Below, one piece after another: positions 39,433-50,994 of a DNA stretch of 64,000 bases; position 1 is the first letter of the stretch, and each line of letters starts with the position of its first letter. The DNA lies in the NCBI GenBank assembly GCA_905183005.1, contig CAJJDO010000016.1, positions 66,862 to 130,861 on the forward strand. The letters are read 5' to 3'. The notes beneath the pieces were generated by a model. That model saw only the letters and a program-made list of their open reading frames with translations, did no database searches and was not told where the DNA came from. Source of the DNA: Paramecium pentaurelia (taxonomy: Eukaryota; Ciliophora; Oligohymenophorea; Peniculida; Parameciidae). The translations under genes were made by a program, and so were the position numbers.

Positions 39433-40047
39433 TCATTATAATGATAAATTTTGAATAACAGCTAACATTAAATCAGTTTATTATTAAGTAAATTGATTTC
39501 CTAATTATTATGGCATTTATCCTTTCATATCAAAGCATTAAATCAAAACAACTTTTGTGGATCCATTCTATTAAGGAGTAAGAATCCATCCAAACAAATA
39601 CATTTCTGCCCTTTCCACATTATGAATAGGAGGTTATTTCTAGTGAATAATAGATCTTTCTAAATGTAATTAATATGGAATTATTACAGCATACTAATAT
39701 CATTCCATTTTCCAATCTATATATCTTTTAATATAACACCAAATCTCTACTACTCATGAAAGGAATAGGTGGTTTCAATCTGATATATAATAACTTAGAA
39801 TCCTTATCTATTTCTTCAAGCACACTTGCCTAACTAACATAAATATAAATACATATTCTATTCTTGAATCAGTTTATTTTCTTTTTTCTAAATCAGCAAC
39901 ATATTAAGCTATAAATTCTGGTTGTTTATTAATGAAAGCCTATGTTCTATTAATTTTGGCTCCATTTTCTGGATTTTTCATAACATGTACAGTGTAACCA
40001 TTCTTATTGACTAATAATTCCCATAAATTCTTTTCATTTATGTCCAT
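39433..40047 (-). CDS. START-domain lipid-binding protein 2 (paralogue), 187 aa
   Basis: Second START-like protein, same strand as and adjacent to the first. Matching blocks: NKNGYTVHVMKNPENGAKIN (compare NKDGYIIYTRNNPENGLKIN), RLKPPIPFMSSRDLVLYQKI, QPPIHNVERAEMYLFGWILT, and a final helix after FDMKGQMPQQLGNQF. Two introns, 23 and 28 nt, restore the frame. The N-terminal helix of paralogue 1 is missing from this start; an upstream in-frame-looking segment beginning MIVINPESLIESNFDLHSS could supply it through an atypical 43-nt GTG intron, so the true start may be near 40116. Local duplication followed by divergence is the simplest origin. Confidence 0.72.
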
Positions 40048-40220
40048 AATTTAAATCAATTTATCTTTACACACTAGAATGTAAGTCAAAATTACTTTCA
40101 ATTAAACTCTCTGGATTTATAACAATCATAAGATGAAATTAAATAAATTAATATTAGTAATAATAATATTTTAATACTATGAAATAGTACTAGCACTATT
40201 AAATAATTATTCATTAGGAT

Positions 40221-40822
40221 ATGTTAGGTAATCTTGTTTGTTATTTTTATTTAGTATTTTTATTAATATAAAGTATTTAGAACAATCTGATTATCTTTAT
40301 CAAATAATAGTCTACAATTTTTTATTTGGCTTTTTAGCATCAACTTAAGTTTAACCAGAACTTTTTTATGGATTTCTTGGAATTCTTCTATTATTAGGGA
40401 AGTTTTATTAAAAAATAATTTCTTCATCTTCCTTTATCTCAATTTATTACATTTATAGAATTTAATTCTTTATTTGATAAAATTCCTTATTCTATTGGCC
40501 ATTAATTGTCTTGGTTTCTTTGTCAATGCTCCATCTACAAATAAAGATTTGAATCATATAAGCATCCATCTAATACTGGATAATCAAAATGTTGAAATTG
40601 TTAATTGAGCAAGATCCTAATTATTTAAGAAAAGGGTAAATGCAAAGGCTTAATTTAGATTTGAATTAATATCCAAAATGCACAAACCAATTTGAATTAA
40701 TAATTCGATTAAATTCATCTTCTTATGTACCAGAATTTATCTACATCGAATTCATTGTTTAAAATAAAGACTATTTTCGTTCAATATTCTTCTTATTGCT
40801 TCCTATAATTCTATGTAATTGA
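40221..40822 (+). CDS. Hypothetical type I membrane protein, 192 aa
   Basis: Simplest model: open frame from MLGNLVCYFYLVFLLIQS (signal peptide), one 23-nt intron at 40591-40613, then a well-formed C-terminal part (TNQFELIIRLNSSSYVPEFI) ending in a hydrophobic anchor (YFRSIFFLLLPIILCN). Total is a multiple of three. Several other frames on both strands here also look protein-like, so the first exon is less secure than the last 75 codons. No family recognised. 40823-41018 is spacer. Confidence 0.5.
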
Positions 40823-41018
40823 AGTAATGAGCTGAACTTTAATTGGAATGAAAAAATCCATAATATTATTTGAAGAATTTCAAATCATTTTAAACTGATT
40901 TATATAAGCTTAGTCATTTCTCTAAAATCTATGGTAATATCTAAACTTTGTTAATTCAATCACTTGAACATCAATTATTATTTTAATAACTATTATTTAT
41001 ATAAATATAGAAATATAT

Positions 41019-44000
41019 TCATTGCTCCAATAAAGTTTATTATTTCTTTTTTGGTTTTGTAATTGAATCTATAATTTTAACTTGTAGAGTTCCAAATGGC
41101 ATTTCAACAAGCAATGTTAGAAATACTCCTGCAATCATTGTTATAACAATACAACCAACAAATAATTAAATAACATCTAATGTAAGGTAAGTGGGAGTGA
41201 TATAAAATGTGTAATTCAATATTAATAATACCATATAATGAATTAAATAACAAGCAAAAGATATTTTTGCAGCAAACTTAAAAAAAGAATTATTCATAGC
41301 TTTTCTGTTAAATCTAAAGATATAAATTAATAATTACATATCATAAATTCCTATCATATTGGGTAAACATAAACATGCAACTCCAAAAACAAAAGTTAGT
41401 CTACAAAGTGCACAATATAGATGTTGAAACCAGTATGGCCAATAAGTAGGATCTGATGCTATATAGGCTTACTTCCATCCAAAAATTAACCAAGAAATTA
41501 TTCCAAATCCTAATAGATAACATATAATTTAAAATAGCAATTTAAACTTTGGATCTTTTGCTTTTTCATGCAATAATCCCAAAAAACTGTTTTATTCTTT
41601 TTATTTAAATTCTCTATAAAGCATACCCATAAATAATCCAAAGAAATAAGGAGGAGATCTAGCTAAACTATTTACATAATATGTATAATAGAAATCTTTA
41701 TTTCCTGTTACTTTTGCAGGGATTAAAAAATCATATATGAAGCATAAAACAATTCCATAAATTACAGAAGAGATTATCATACAAATAATCAAATATTTTG
41801 TTACTCTTTTATAACCGAGAGCATAAAGCGTCATTGGTATTAAACAAATAATAAATAATTAAATATCTGAAGTCAGATATAGAAAACTAATCATTTTTTA
41901 TAATTTTTAATACCTAACTTTTTTTAATTTTCAATACCAACCCCACCCAAAACAAAGTTACCAATCATGAAAAAAATTATCAATAAAGAGAAGATTTCTC
42001 CAAGCTCCTTCACTACAAGTTGTATAATTCATTGCTGACCACCATCTTGGTCCTTCTCCTAAGTAAGGTAACAAGTATGAATTAAACATAATACATAAAA
42101 TATAGCAAGGCCATATTCTTAATAATCTATGCAATATAACTAAGAATATTGATATTGGATTCTTTGCCAATGCCTTAGCTCTTTTTGTTTCACACATAAC
42201 AAATGCCATAAAAAATCCACCAAGCCAAAAAAATACATCTACTGAATATAACATGTCCACTGTAATTATGGCTCTTTAAGATTATAAAGCTTATAATAAT
42301 TCCATTTAATATGTAGATTAAATTATTAATAATGCTGAATGTCCATAAACAACCATCATAAATGCAATAGATCTAACTCCATTAAAAATAGCCAAATTTG
42401 GATCAATTGTTTTAAGATCAATCAATTTATTATAATTTTCAATTAAAGAAAAATCAGCAATAATTCCTTTTGGTTTTTTTGTTTAAGAATTAGTTAATGA
42501 ATCTAGTAATCTTTTATAAGGATCCATTAATCCTAAACAAAAAAGAATAAAAATGATAATAATAGTTGAATAAGCACCAATTCTAAAATCTGGATAATGT
42601 GTTACTGGATCAACAAAGATATAACTAGCAGAACCAAAATTAATCTAGATAATAAATTTAAATTGATTACAGGTAATATTTTTGAGATTATACTGTTTCC
42701 TAATTTATCCTTTATAATTTCTTATGCATCTGGTTAATTAAAATCATTTGCCTCACAGATATTTGTATGGCAAAATCCATAAAAGAATGTCATAGGATCT
42801 GATTTAATCATAACTGATGAATAATGATACTCTTCTCTCAAACACATTTCATAATATCCAAATTTATTTGCCCAATCTCCTGACATTTATATTTATCTAT
42901 TTGCCACTATAAATTATAAAGGCATAGGTAAACTAAGATATTCATTCAATTATTAGACACATAATTCATGATTACTTAATCCTAAATGNATATAGAAAAC
43001 TAATCATTTTTTATAATTTTTAATACCTAACTTTTTTTAATTTTCAATACCAACCCCACCCAAAACAAAGTTACCAATCATGAAAAAAATTATCAATAAA
43101 GAGAAGATTTCTCCAAGCTCCTTCACTACAAGTTGTATAATTCATTGCTGACCACCATCTTGGTCCTTCTCCTAAGTAAGGTAACAAGTATGAATTAAAC
43201 ATAATACATAAAATATAGCAAGGCCATATTCTTAATAATCTATGCAATATAACTAAGAATATTGATATTGGATTCTTTGCCAATGCCTTAGCTCTTTTTG
43301 TTTCACACATAACAAATGCCATAAAAAATCCACCAAGCCAAAAAAATACATCTACTGAATATAACATGTCCACTGTAATTATGGCTCTTTAAGATTATAA
43401 AGCTTATAATAATTCCATTTAATATGTAGATTAAATTATTAATAATGCTGAATGTCCATAAACAACCATCATAAATGCAATAGATCTAACTCCATTAAAA
43501 ATAGCCAAATTTGGATCAATTGTTTTAAGATCAATCAATTTATTATAATTTTCAATTAAAGAAAAATCAGCAATAATTCCTTTTGGTTTTTTTGTTTAAG
43601 AATTAGTTAATGAATCTAGTAATCTTTTATAAGGATCCATTAATCCTAAACAAAAAAGAATAAAAATGATAATAATAGTTGAATAAGCACCAATTCTAAA
43701 ATCTGGATAATGTGTTACTGGATCAACAAAGATATAACTAGCAGAACCAAAATTAATCTAGATAATAAATTTAAATTGATTACAGGTAATATTTTTGAGA
43801 TTATACTGTTTCCTAATTTATCCTTTATAATTTCTTATGCATCTGGTTAATTAAAATCATTTGCCTCACAGATATTTGTATGGCAAAATCCATAAAAGAA
43901 TGTCATAGGATCTGATTTAATCATAACTGATGAATAATGATACTCTTCTCTCAAACACATTTCATAATATCCAAATTTATTTGCCCAATCTCCTGACATT

Positions 44001-44131
44001 TATATTTATCTATTTGCCACTATAAATTATAAAGGCATAGGTAAACTAAGATATTCATTCAATTATTAGACACATAATTCATGATTACTTAATCCTAAAT
44101 GGAAAATAGAAGCAAATATTATTAATAACAT
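41019..44131 (-). CDS. NRF-6-like acyltransferase-3 membrane protein (span inflated by assembly duplication)
   Basis: Multi-pass membrane protein of the acyltransferase 3 / NRF-6 ('nose resistant to fluoxetine') type, about 640 aa after collapsing the duplicated block. Signal peptide MLLIIFASIFHLGLS; an extracellular cysteine-containing NRF-like segment (YYEMCLREEYHYSSVMIKSD...FCHTNICEAN); a first span (YSTIIIIFILFCLGLMDP); then the acyltransferase core with FNGVRSIAFMMVVYGHSALL (catalytic-type His), SVDVFFWLGGFFMAF, LHRLLRIWPCYILCIMF and ARSPPYFFGLFMGML. About ten spans in all. In the family the core transfers acyl groups to lipids or sugars; NRF-6 itself affects lipid/drug uptake in nematodes. 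The 5' part lies in 42990-44131, the 3' part in 41019-42988. An intron is seen at 43758-43783, plus the unusual double intron at 41887-41937. Confidence 0.85.
41877..44101 (-). repeat. Direct duplication around single N at 42989 (assembly overlap)
   Basis: Bases 41877-42988 (1112 bp) are repeated at 42990-44101 with one N between. The block lies entirely inside the acyltransferase gene and the copies agree wherever compared. Copy 1 lacks only the first ten codons of the gene, copy 2 lacks the 3' third, as expected from unmerged overlapping contigs. Confidence 0.9.
41887..41937 (-). other. Two abutting, near-identical introns (27 + 24 nt) with no exon between
   Basis: Reading the minus strand, 41937-41914 (24 nt) runs GTATTGAAAATTA...GTTAG and is followed directly by 41913-41887 (27 nt), GTATTAAAAATTA...GATTAG. 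Both have canonical ends for this genome and clearly similar sequence, and only removal of both (51 nt) brings the acyltransferase frame (W-G-W to YLTSDIQLF) to a clean join. The second assembly copy repeats them at 43000-43050. Confidence 0.65.
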
Positions 44132-44250
44132 TGTTATTATTCTTGAGATTGTATTTTCTTTTATTTTATGATTTTGTACAAATTCTATGTTGTGGAACTT
44201 ATTATTTAATAATTTTCAATTCATATTCTGTATATAATTATTTATATTTA

Positions 44251-46301
44251 TCAACTCAATTTAATTGATCTAACTTCTTCTATTCCATATCTAGTTCTAC
44301 AAACAGGACAAGCTCTATTACGATTTCTTTAATTATCTTCTATACAAGGTTTACAAAACATATGAAGACATTTCATTAAAATTACTTATTTAACTCTCTT
44401 TTTACATTATTAACAATCTACCATCATTTTCATTGATGACCATAAATCACTTTATGTATCCTTAGATTCTCTTTAATTTATATAATATATTTACGATTTT
44501 AATTACAATTTTAGTTATTTCAATTTACTCTTTGATTTCTCTGCTTTTTTCATAAATTTCACATTAATAGAATCACTCAATTTCTCCCTTTCTTAAATAA
44601 TCTTACATTCTTCAATCATTTTATTTATATCCCATTCTTTTTATAATAGTTTTTGTATATTATCAGTATCTTGCTTTTACAATAATCTTATTGTATCTTT
44701 GTTACTCTATCTTTCATTCTCAAAACTAGTAATCAATTTTCTATAAAGTTCATTTTATTATTGTAATGATTTAATAGTTTCATCTGCCATCTAACATTTT
44801 TAATTAAATTACTAGATAATATAATAATCTTTACAGCTTTTTCAATTTCATATTTAATTCTTTCATCTGCTTTTTCTTACATAGCTCTGCTTAAATTATT
44901 CTAAGTTTCATTTACTAATTTACTTAGATTCTTATTCGTTTCTGTGAGACAATTAAAAGAATTTGAATTGTAATCTAGTTCATCAATAAGTTATTAGATT
45001 TACTATGATAATCATCATTAGTACCTTTTTGATATTATTTTAATCAATAGTCTTTTTATCCAATAATTATTATAAACTTTTGACTTTCTCATCTCTCATT
45101 TTTACATATCCAACAAATTCTCTAAATTTTTAAATAAAATCATTTGATTTTGTATTCACATACTCTTATTCTATTTAAAATAAAATTTATTTATGGTTTT
45201 CATATCTTAGAGTCACTTATTCAATCTTTTCTTCTTTTAACATTATTTTATAAACACTCAAAGTTTACTTCAATTCATTATTTTAATTTAATAAGGATTA
45301 TTTTTAATTGATTGCATCTAATAAATTATTATTAGTTTCTTTATTTCTATCTCTACATTATTGTAATTCTATTTTCAATTCCTCTATAACTTTAGAAAAG
45401 TTTTCCATTTATGATTATAATTGTTCGACTTATTTATTTTATATTTAATCATCTGTTTATTTAATTTCAATTTTGATAATCTCTTATTATATCATAAGAT
45501 CTTTAACTTTCTATTCACATTCTGATTATAACTGCTATATTTATATTTAAAACTTCTCTTATTATTCATTATTCATTAATTAAGCCTTTTTAATTTAATA
45601 CTACTATGTACTTAGACAAGTTAATCTTCAACATTAAATAATGTAGAAGTTAGATAATTATTTTATTGGACCAAATCAACAAATAGAGTTGTTTAAAAAA
45701 ATTATTCTTCTACTAATTTTTATTGTAATTTTAACTCTTCTATTTAATGTAGTAATTAAGATTTCTCTTCTGAATGCTCATCAATTAACTATTTAATATA
45801 ATCACTAAAATTGATATAAATATATATACTTTTATTATATTTGATTAAATTTTGTAAATTCTTCTTATACTTCCTAAACCTATTCTTATAATTATGGTAT
45901 CTATAATAATTATTTCTAGTTTTCATTCACAAGATAATATTTAATTGTGTCAATTTAATTACTACCACATAAACATTCAAAGGTTTCTTCTTGTAAATCA
46001 TCTTAGATAATCTTTTTTTGTATTGCTTCTTCATTATAAGCCATAATGATTCGAATTCTACGAGAAAGCTGATTACATAATTTTTTATAGTGTATTAGCT
46101 CCTCTTATTAAATTTACTCATTGTCTTTTTATTCTGTAAGCTATCAACTAGATATATTGGATTGTTTTATACAGATTTCATTTCTTAAATATGTTTTTTT
46201 AATTAATCAATCTTTGTAGCTAACATTGTATTTTAAGCTTTTAAGATGTTTTCACCTAATTCTGTTACTCTCTATAAATCAAAGGTTTTTTTTGGTTTCA
46301 T
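44251..46301 (-). CDS. BRE1: BRE1-like RING E3 ubiquitin ligase, 672 aa
   Basis: Long coiled-coil protein ending in a RING finger at the extreme C-terminus: MVDCQQCKKRVKQVILMKCL, HMFCKPCIEDNQRNRNRACP, CRTRYGIEEVRSIKLS. The K-x-x-I-L-M-K-C-x-H-x-F-C spacing, the R-x-R-A-CP-x-C pair and the acidic-Val tail after the last cysteine pair match BRE1/RNF20/RNF40, the nuclear ligase for histone H2B mono-ubiquitylation. The preceding 550 residues are Gln/Glu/Lys/Ile-rich heptads. N-terminus MKPKKTFDLQRVTELGENIL. A 32-nt intron (46141-46172) joins the first exon. H2B ubiquitylation itself is inferred from family, not visible. Confidence 0.78.
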
Positions 46302-46688
46302 ATTTAAATATTTAATAAATTTTTATATCGAAGTGATTTCATTCATTTTTGTTATATAAGTAATTAAAAATAGTGTAAATATTGATAATTAAGTATTAGA
46401 TACTAATATGTATCTATAATATTGAGGATTATTAAGTTATGATTTGAATAATATTAAAAAGTTTAATCAATTAATATAGATGATCTTCCTATTAAGATAA
46501 TAGAGGAATATAATATACAAATTATGTAAAATATTGATAAAATGATAAATCCTTAAATTTTATTAATTTGAAAACATTTATACCACAAGAATATTTATTT
46601 TATTCTTAGAAGGGGGTCTATAGATGTTCTGAGGAAATTAGTCCATTCCAAAATCTCTCTATCTATTCATATTTATTAAATAAACATA
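46302..46688. other. Intergenic spacer between divergent genes
   Basis: 387 bp between the BRE1 and helix-turn-helix gene starts. Very AT-rich with a short G-run at about 46613-46617. No gene or defensible motif found; both promoters must lie here. Confidence 0.5.
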
Positions 46689-47616
46689 ATGGAATAGGAT
46701 CTAAAAGGAGCTGTCATCTAATCTCTATAGACAACTGATGATACTGCTAGGACTAAGCGACCATATAATAAAATTTCTTCAGAATTACGTGCATAAATTT
46801 TACATGCTTTAACTGTTGAGAAAATCCCTCTTTCTGAAGTAGCAATTTGAATGAGACCTAGGTGGCATAGAAATATCAAACTAAACCTTGCACATGCAAA
46901 GCCATTTTGCTTACTTATGAATTGGAGGGGAGAAGTGAAAAGAAAACTTCTAGAAGAGAAAGAGTTGAAATAGAATCGAAAATTAGAATAGTTATATTGG
47001 ATCCTTTTGGTAATAAGCATTCAAATTATGAAAATTCTGTATTTTCAAAAGTATGTACTTTAGATTTCATATATAAAAATAGCTATATACAGAAGACAAA
47101 GAACTAAGTACAAACGAAGAATTTAATATTCAGAAAAAGGTTATACAAGAAGTGAGTTAATAATTAGGTGAATTATAGACGAGTTGTTACCATTTACAAT
47201 CTCAATAGAGTTAAACTCAAAATGATGAACATGCTCCTGATAATATTTTAAGAGGACTAAATATGGGTTTGCATTTGGTTACATCCAAACTTAGAGAAAG
47301 CTAAATTACATTTAACAAGAAAACAAATAAAGAAGTTAAGGAGACTAATAAATAAACAAATAAAGTGAATAATTATATTAATAAGAATGAAATACCATTT
47401 TAAACAAATTACACCTAAATTTAGTAATTTTTGAAGAATGTTGAAATCAAATCAGAAAGTAATCCTTACATTTTAGATTAATTGAACCAATTGACTAATC
47501 AAACTATATTATAGATGAAATTAATATAAAAAATTTAGTAAAGAGACTCATAAATAAGAAAATTTCAATAATAAGTGGGTATAATCATCAGAAAATGTTT
47601 CGAATGCCAATCTTGA
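46689..47616 (+). CDS. Helix-turn-helix DNA-binding protein with coiled coil, 290 aa
   Basis: Three exons (introns 46839-46861 and 47051-47082). Residues about 24-75 form a homeodomain-like/transposase-type helix-turn-helix: KISSELRAQILHALTVEKIP, LSEVARKYQTKP, CTCKAILLTYELEGRSEKK. A basic segment (SRRERVEIESK) follows, then a Gln/Asn-rich coiled coil. The 'start from resting scaffold, SEVA-x-K-Y, recognition helix' pattern is like HTH heads of IS630/psq/CENP-B-type proteins, but no catalytic DDE core follows. It is probably a sequence-specific DNA-binding protein, perhaps a transposase-derived HTH; target unknown. The 288-bp spacer after it holds no convincing gene. Confidence 0.68.
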
Positions 47617-47887
47617 TTATATTTATGAATTATTTCTATTATTCATATTCATAATTTAAATTATAATTGTATTACTTTTCAATTTCAATCCATTATTTAT
47701 AAAAGAATTACAAAACTATTCCATTTTCAAAGTTTACTATATATAATTATTTAGAATTAGAGTATTATAACCATCTCTTACTATTATTATATAAATAACT
47801 CCATCAACTAATATATATATGTTCCACTTTTTGGATTATATAATTATATTACTCATTTAACATTTGATATTATTCTAAAATTTTATT

Positions 47888-50454
47888 ATATTAAATAAAC
47901 CTAAATGAAAAAGTTTAATTTCTTAAAATACTAGTTCAGCACCTTATTCGAATATTAAAATCTAAGTTAAAGAAATAAATTAAATGAGTATAAATAAGGA
48001 TTTCTGATAAGTAAAGATTTTGAGTCTTACTACAATTATATTAAAGTAACAAAACAAAATATATGATTAAGATTCTTAGTAGATTAAAGATGTACGATGA
48101 AATATTATAAGCCAAAAGCAGTGTACCTATATTTAAAAAAATCTAATTTTGGAGAGAACCAAAAAACAAAGTAATTAAAGATTGGATTCGATAAGCATAA
48201 GATGAATATTATAACTAAAATCCATAAGACTTACCATTACCTTGGTTTGTAAAATATCCAATCATTTTTTTCATTTCTTATGAAGTATTCTCTACAATTT
48301 TTGATATTGACATTGAAATTAGTTTGAATATTATTCCAGAAGAGAAGGAAGTAAAAAAAACAACAGGATTTAAAGATGTAATAGGAATAGATGATTATAA
48401 AGAGGAATTGTAGGAAGTAGTTGATTTTCTAAGAAACCCTAGTAAATATCATGAATCAGGAGCAAAATTGCCAAAAGGTATATTACTAGTAGGTAGACCA
48501 GGAACAGGAAAAACTTTGTTAGCAAGAGCTTTGGCAGAGGAAGCAGGTTGTACATTTTTGTACAAATCAGGAGCTGAATTTGATGAAATGTTTGTAGGAG
48601 TAGGTTCATCTAGAGTGCGTTAATTATTTTAAGAAGCAAGATAAAAATAACCATGTATAATTTTTATTGATGAAATTGATTCTATCGGTGGATCAAGAGG
48701 AGGTGATGATCCAAAGAGATATGGAACTATTAATCAAATTTTAACTGAGATGGATGGATTTAGATAAAATGAGGCAATTATTGTTATTGGAGCTACAAAT
48801 ATGGAATAATCATTAGATGCTGCACTTACAAGAGCAGGAAGATTTGATAAGACTATTCATATAATGTTACCTGATATTAAGGGTAGGAAACAACTGTTTG
48901 AATATTATTTAAAGTAAATAAAACATGCTGATATTGACACTCAATTATTAGCTAGATAGACTACAGGATTAACTGGAGCAGATATTGAAAATATTGTAAA
49001 CATAGCCATAATGAATGCAGTAAAAGAGAAACGATAAAAAGCATTAGCAAATGATTTTTAACATGCTATTGATAGAACTAGGATGGGAATAAGATATAAA
49101 TTGACAGATTAAGATAAGATTTTAACAGCATATCATGAAAGTGGACATGCATTAATTAATCTCTTAACAGNATATTAAATAAACCTAAATGAAAAAGTTT
49201 AATTTCTTAAAATACTAGTTCAGCACCTTATTCGAATATTAAAATCTAAGTTAAAGAAATAAATTAAATGAGTATAAATAAGGATTTCTGATAAGTAAAG
49301 ATTTTGAGTCTTACTACAATTATATTAAAGTAACAAAACAAAATATATGATTAAGATTCTTAGTAGATTAAAGATGTACGATGAAATATTATAAGCCAAA
49401 AGCAGTGTACCTATATTTAAAAAAATCTAATTTTGGAGAGAACCAAAAAACAAAGTAATTAAAGATTGGATTCGATAAGCATAAGATGAATATTATAACT
49501 AAAATCCATAAGACTTACCATTACCTTGGTTTGTAAAATATCCAATCATTTTTTTCATTTCTTATGAAGTATTCTCTACAATTTTTGATATTGACATTGA
49601 AATTAGTTTGAATATTATTCCAGAAGAGAAGGAAGTAAAAAAAACAACAGGATTTAAAGATGTAATAGGAATAGATGATTATAAAGAGGAATTGTAGGAA
49701 GTAGTTGATTTTCTAAGAAACCCTAGTAAATATCATGAATCAGGAGCAAAATTGCCAAAAGGTATATTACTAGTAGGTAGACCAGGAACAGGAAAAACTT
49801 TGTTAGCAAGAGCTTTGGCAGAGGAAGCAGGTTGTACATTTTTGTACAAATCAGGAGCTGAATTTGATGAAATGTTTGTAGGAGTAGGTTCATCTAGAGT
49901 GCGTTAATTATTTTAAGAAGCAAGATAAAAATAACCATGTATAATTTTTATTGATGAAATTGATTCTATCGGTGGATCAAGAGGAGGTGATGATCCAAAG
50001 AGATATGGAACTATTAATCAAATTTTAACTGAGATGGATGGATTTAGATAAAATGAGGCAATTATTGTTATTGGAGCTACAAATATGGAATAATCATTAG
50101 ATGCTGCACTTACAAGAGCAGGAAGATTTGATAAGACTATTCATATAATGTTACCTGATATTAAGGGTAGGAAACAACTGTTTGAATATTATTTAAAGTA
50201 AATAAAACATGCTGATATTGACACTCAATTATTAGCTAGATAGACTACAGGATTAACTGGAGCAGATATTGAAAATATTGTAAACATAGCCATAATGAAT
50301 GCAGTAAAAGAGAAACGATAAAAAGCATTAGCAAATGATTTTTAACATGCTATTGATAGAACTAGGATGGGAATAAGATATAAATTGACAGATTAAGATA
50401 AGATTTTAACAGCATATCATGAAAGTGGACATGCATTAATTAATCTCTTAACAG
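47888..50454 (+). repeat. Direct duplication around single N at 49171 (assembly overlap)
   Basis: Bases 47888-49170 (1283 bp) recur at 49172-50454 with a single N between. The block covers the promoter-proximal edge and most of the AAA protease gene. Copy 2 continues into the 3' end of the gene; copy 1 stops at the N. The copies agree wherever compared. Confidence 0.9.
47905..49170 (+). pseudogene. Truncated first copy of the AAA protease (assembly artefact, not a real pseudogene)
   Basis: Same sequence as the first 1266 bases of the intact gene at 49189-50935, ending at the N shortly after the zinc-binding HESGH motif. It should be merged with the second copy, not annotated as a separate gene. 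Confidence 0.85.
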
Positions 50455-50935
50455 AAAACACGGTACCATTAGATAAAGTAACCATTTTACCTAGAGGAAG
50501 TGCTTTGGGTTATACTTCAATGGTTCCAAAAGAGGATACTTTATCATAAACAAGAGGTAATATTCTAGCTGCTATTGATGTTTGTATGGGTGGTAGAGCA
50601 GCAGAAGATATTAAATTTGGTAAAGATAACATTTCATCTGGTTGTGGTTCAGATTTGGCTAATGCTACTGCCATGGCATATGCTTATGTGAAAGATTTAG
50701 GAATGGGGGATACATTGATTTCAGATGCATAAACAAGCAAAAAGTTTAGTTATCTTGTAGACTTGTAAGTGAAATAATTATTAGAAGTAATATATATAAA
50801 TATAATTATTTATAGGAATCTTATAATAGAGTTAGAAATAAATTAGAGTAAAATTAATAGGTGCTGTCAAGATTTGCTGAAGAATTATTGAAACATGAAA
50901 CAATGACTGCTGATTAATTGAAACGTTTATTATGA
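49189..50935 (+). CDS. FtsH/YME1-type AAA metalloprotease (peptidase M41), 563 aa
   Basis: Membrane-anchored ATP-dependent zinc protease, most like mitochondrial i-AAA (YME1). N-terminus MKKFNFLKYQFSTLFEYQ is basic and acid-poor, compatible with a mitochondrial import signal. One membrane span lies near FVKYPIIFFISYEVFSTIF. AAA module: TTGFKDVIGIDDYKEELQEV, Walker A GRPGTGKTLLARALAEEAG, Walker B IIFIDEIDSIGGSRGG, second region of homology ATNMEQSLDAALTRAGRFDK. Protease: AYHESGHALINLL (HExxH zinc site) and a downstream Asp in SDLANATAMAYAYVKDLGMG. Introns of 26 and 29 nt restore the frame. FtsH-family enzymes degrade misfolded membrane proteins. Short for the family, mainly at the N-terminus. 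Walker A has Arg where Pro is usual. Confidence 0.9.
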
Positions 50936-50994
50936 TTATTTTTTATTAATACCATATTAATTTAGAGAGAAATAGAATCAATTTTGTTGAACTA

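Noticed and set aside
40330..41000. Minus-strand gene opposite 40221-40822, with attractive fragments such as NLIELLIQIGLCILDINSN
   Set aside because: It needs several ad hoc introns, whereas the plus-strand model needs one 23-nt intron and has a signal peptide and C-terminal anchor. Antisense frames in AT-rich, TGA-only DNA look deceptively good.
46689..46900. Calling the helix-turn-helix gene a full transposase
   Set aside because: No DDE or other catalytic core follows the DNA-binding head, and no inverted repeats flank the gene.
1329..47107. Short standard-code ORFs of 60-100 codons on both strands
   Set aside because: They are pieces of longer frames interrupted by TAA/TAG, or antisense shadows of the ciliate-code genes.
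47549..47860. Minus-strand frame starting MSNIIIQSKKWNIYILVDGV
   Set aside because: It overlaps the end of the helix-turn-helix gene by about 70 bp, has no recognisable domain and is Asn/Ile-rich as expected from spacer DNA.
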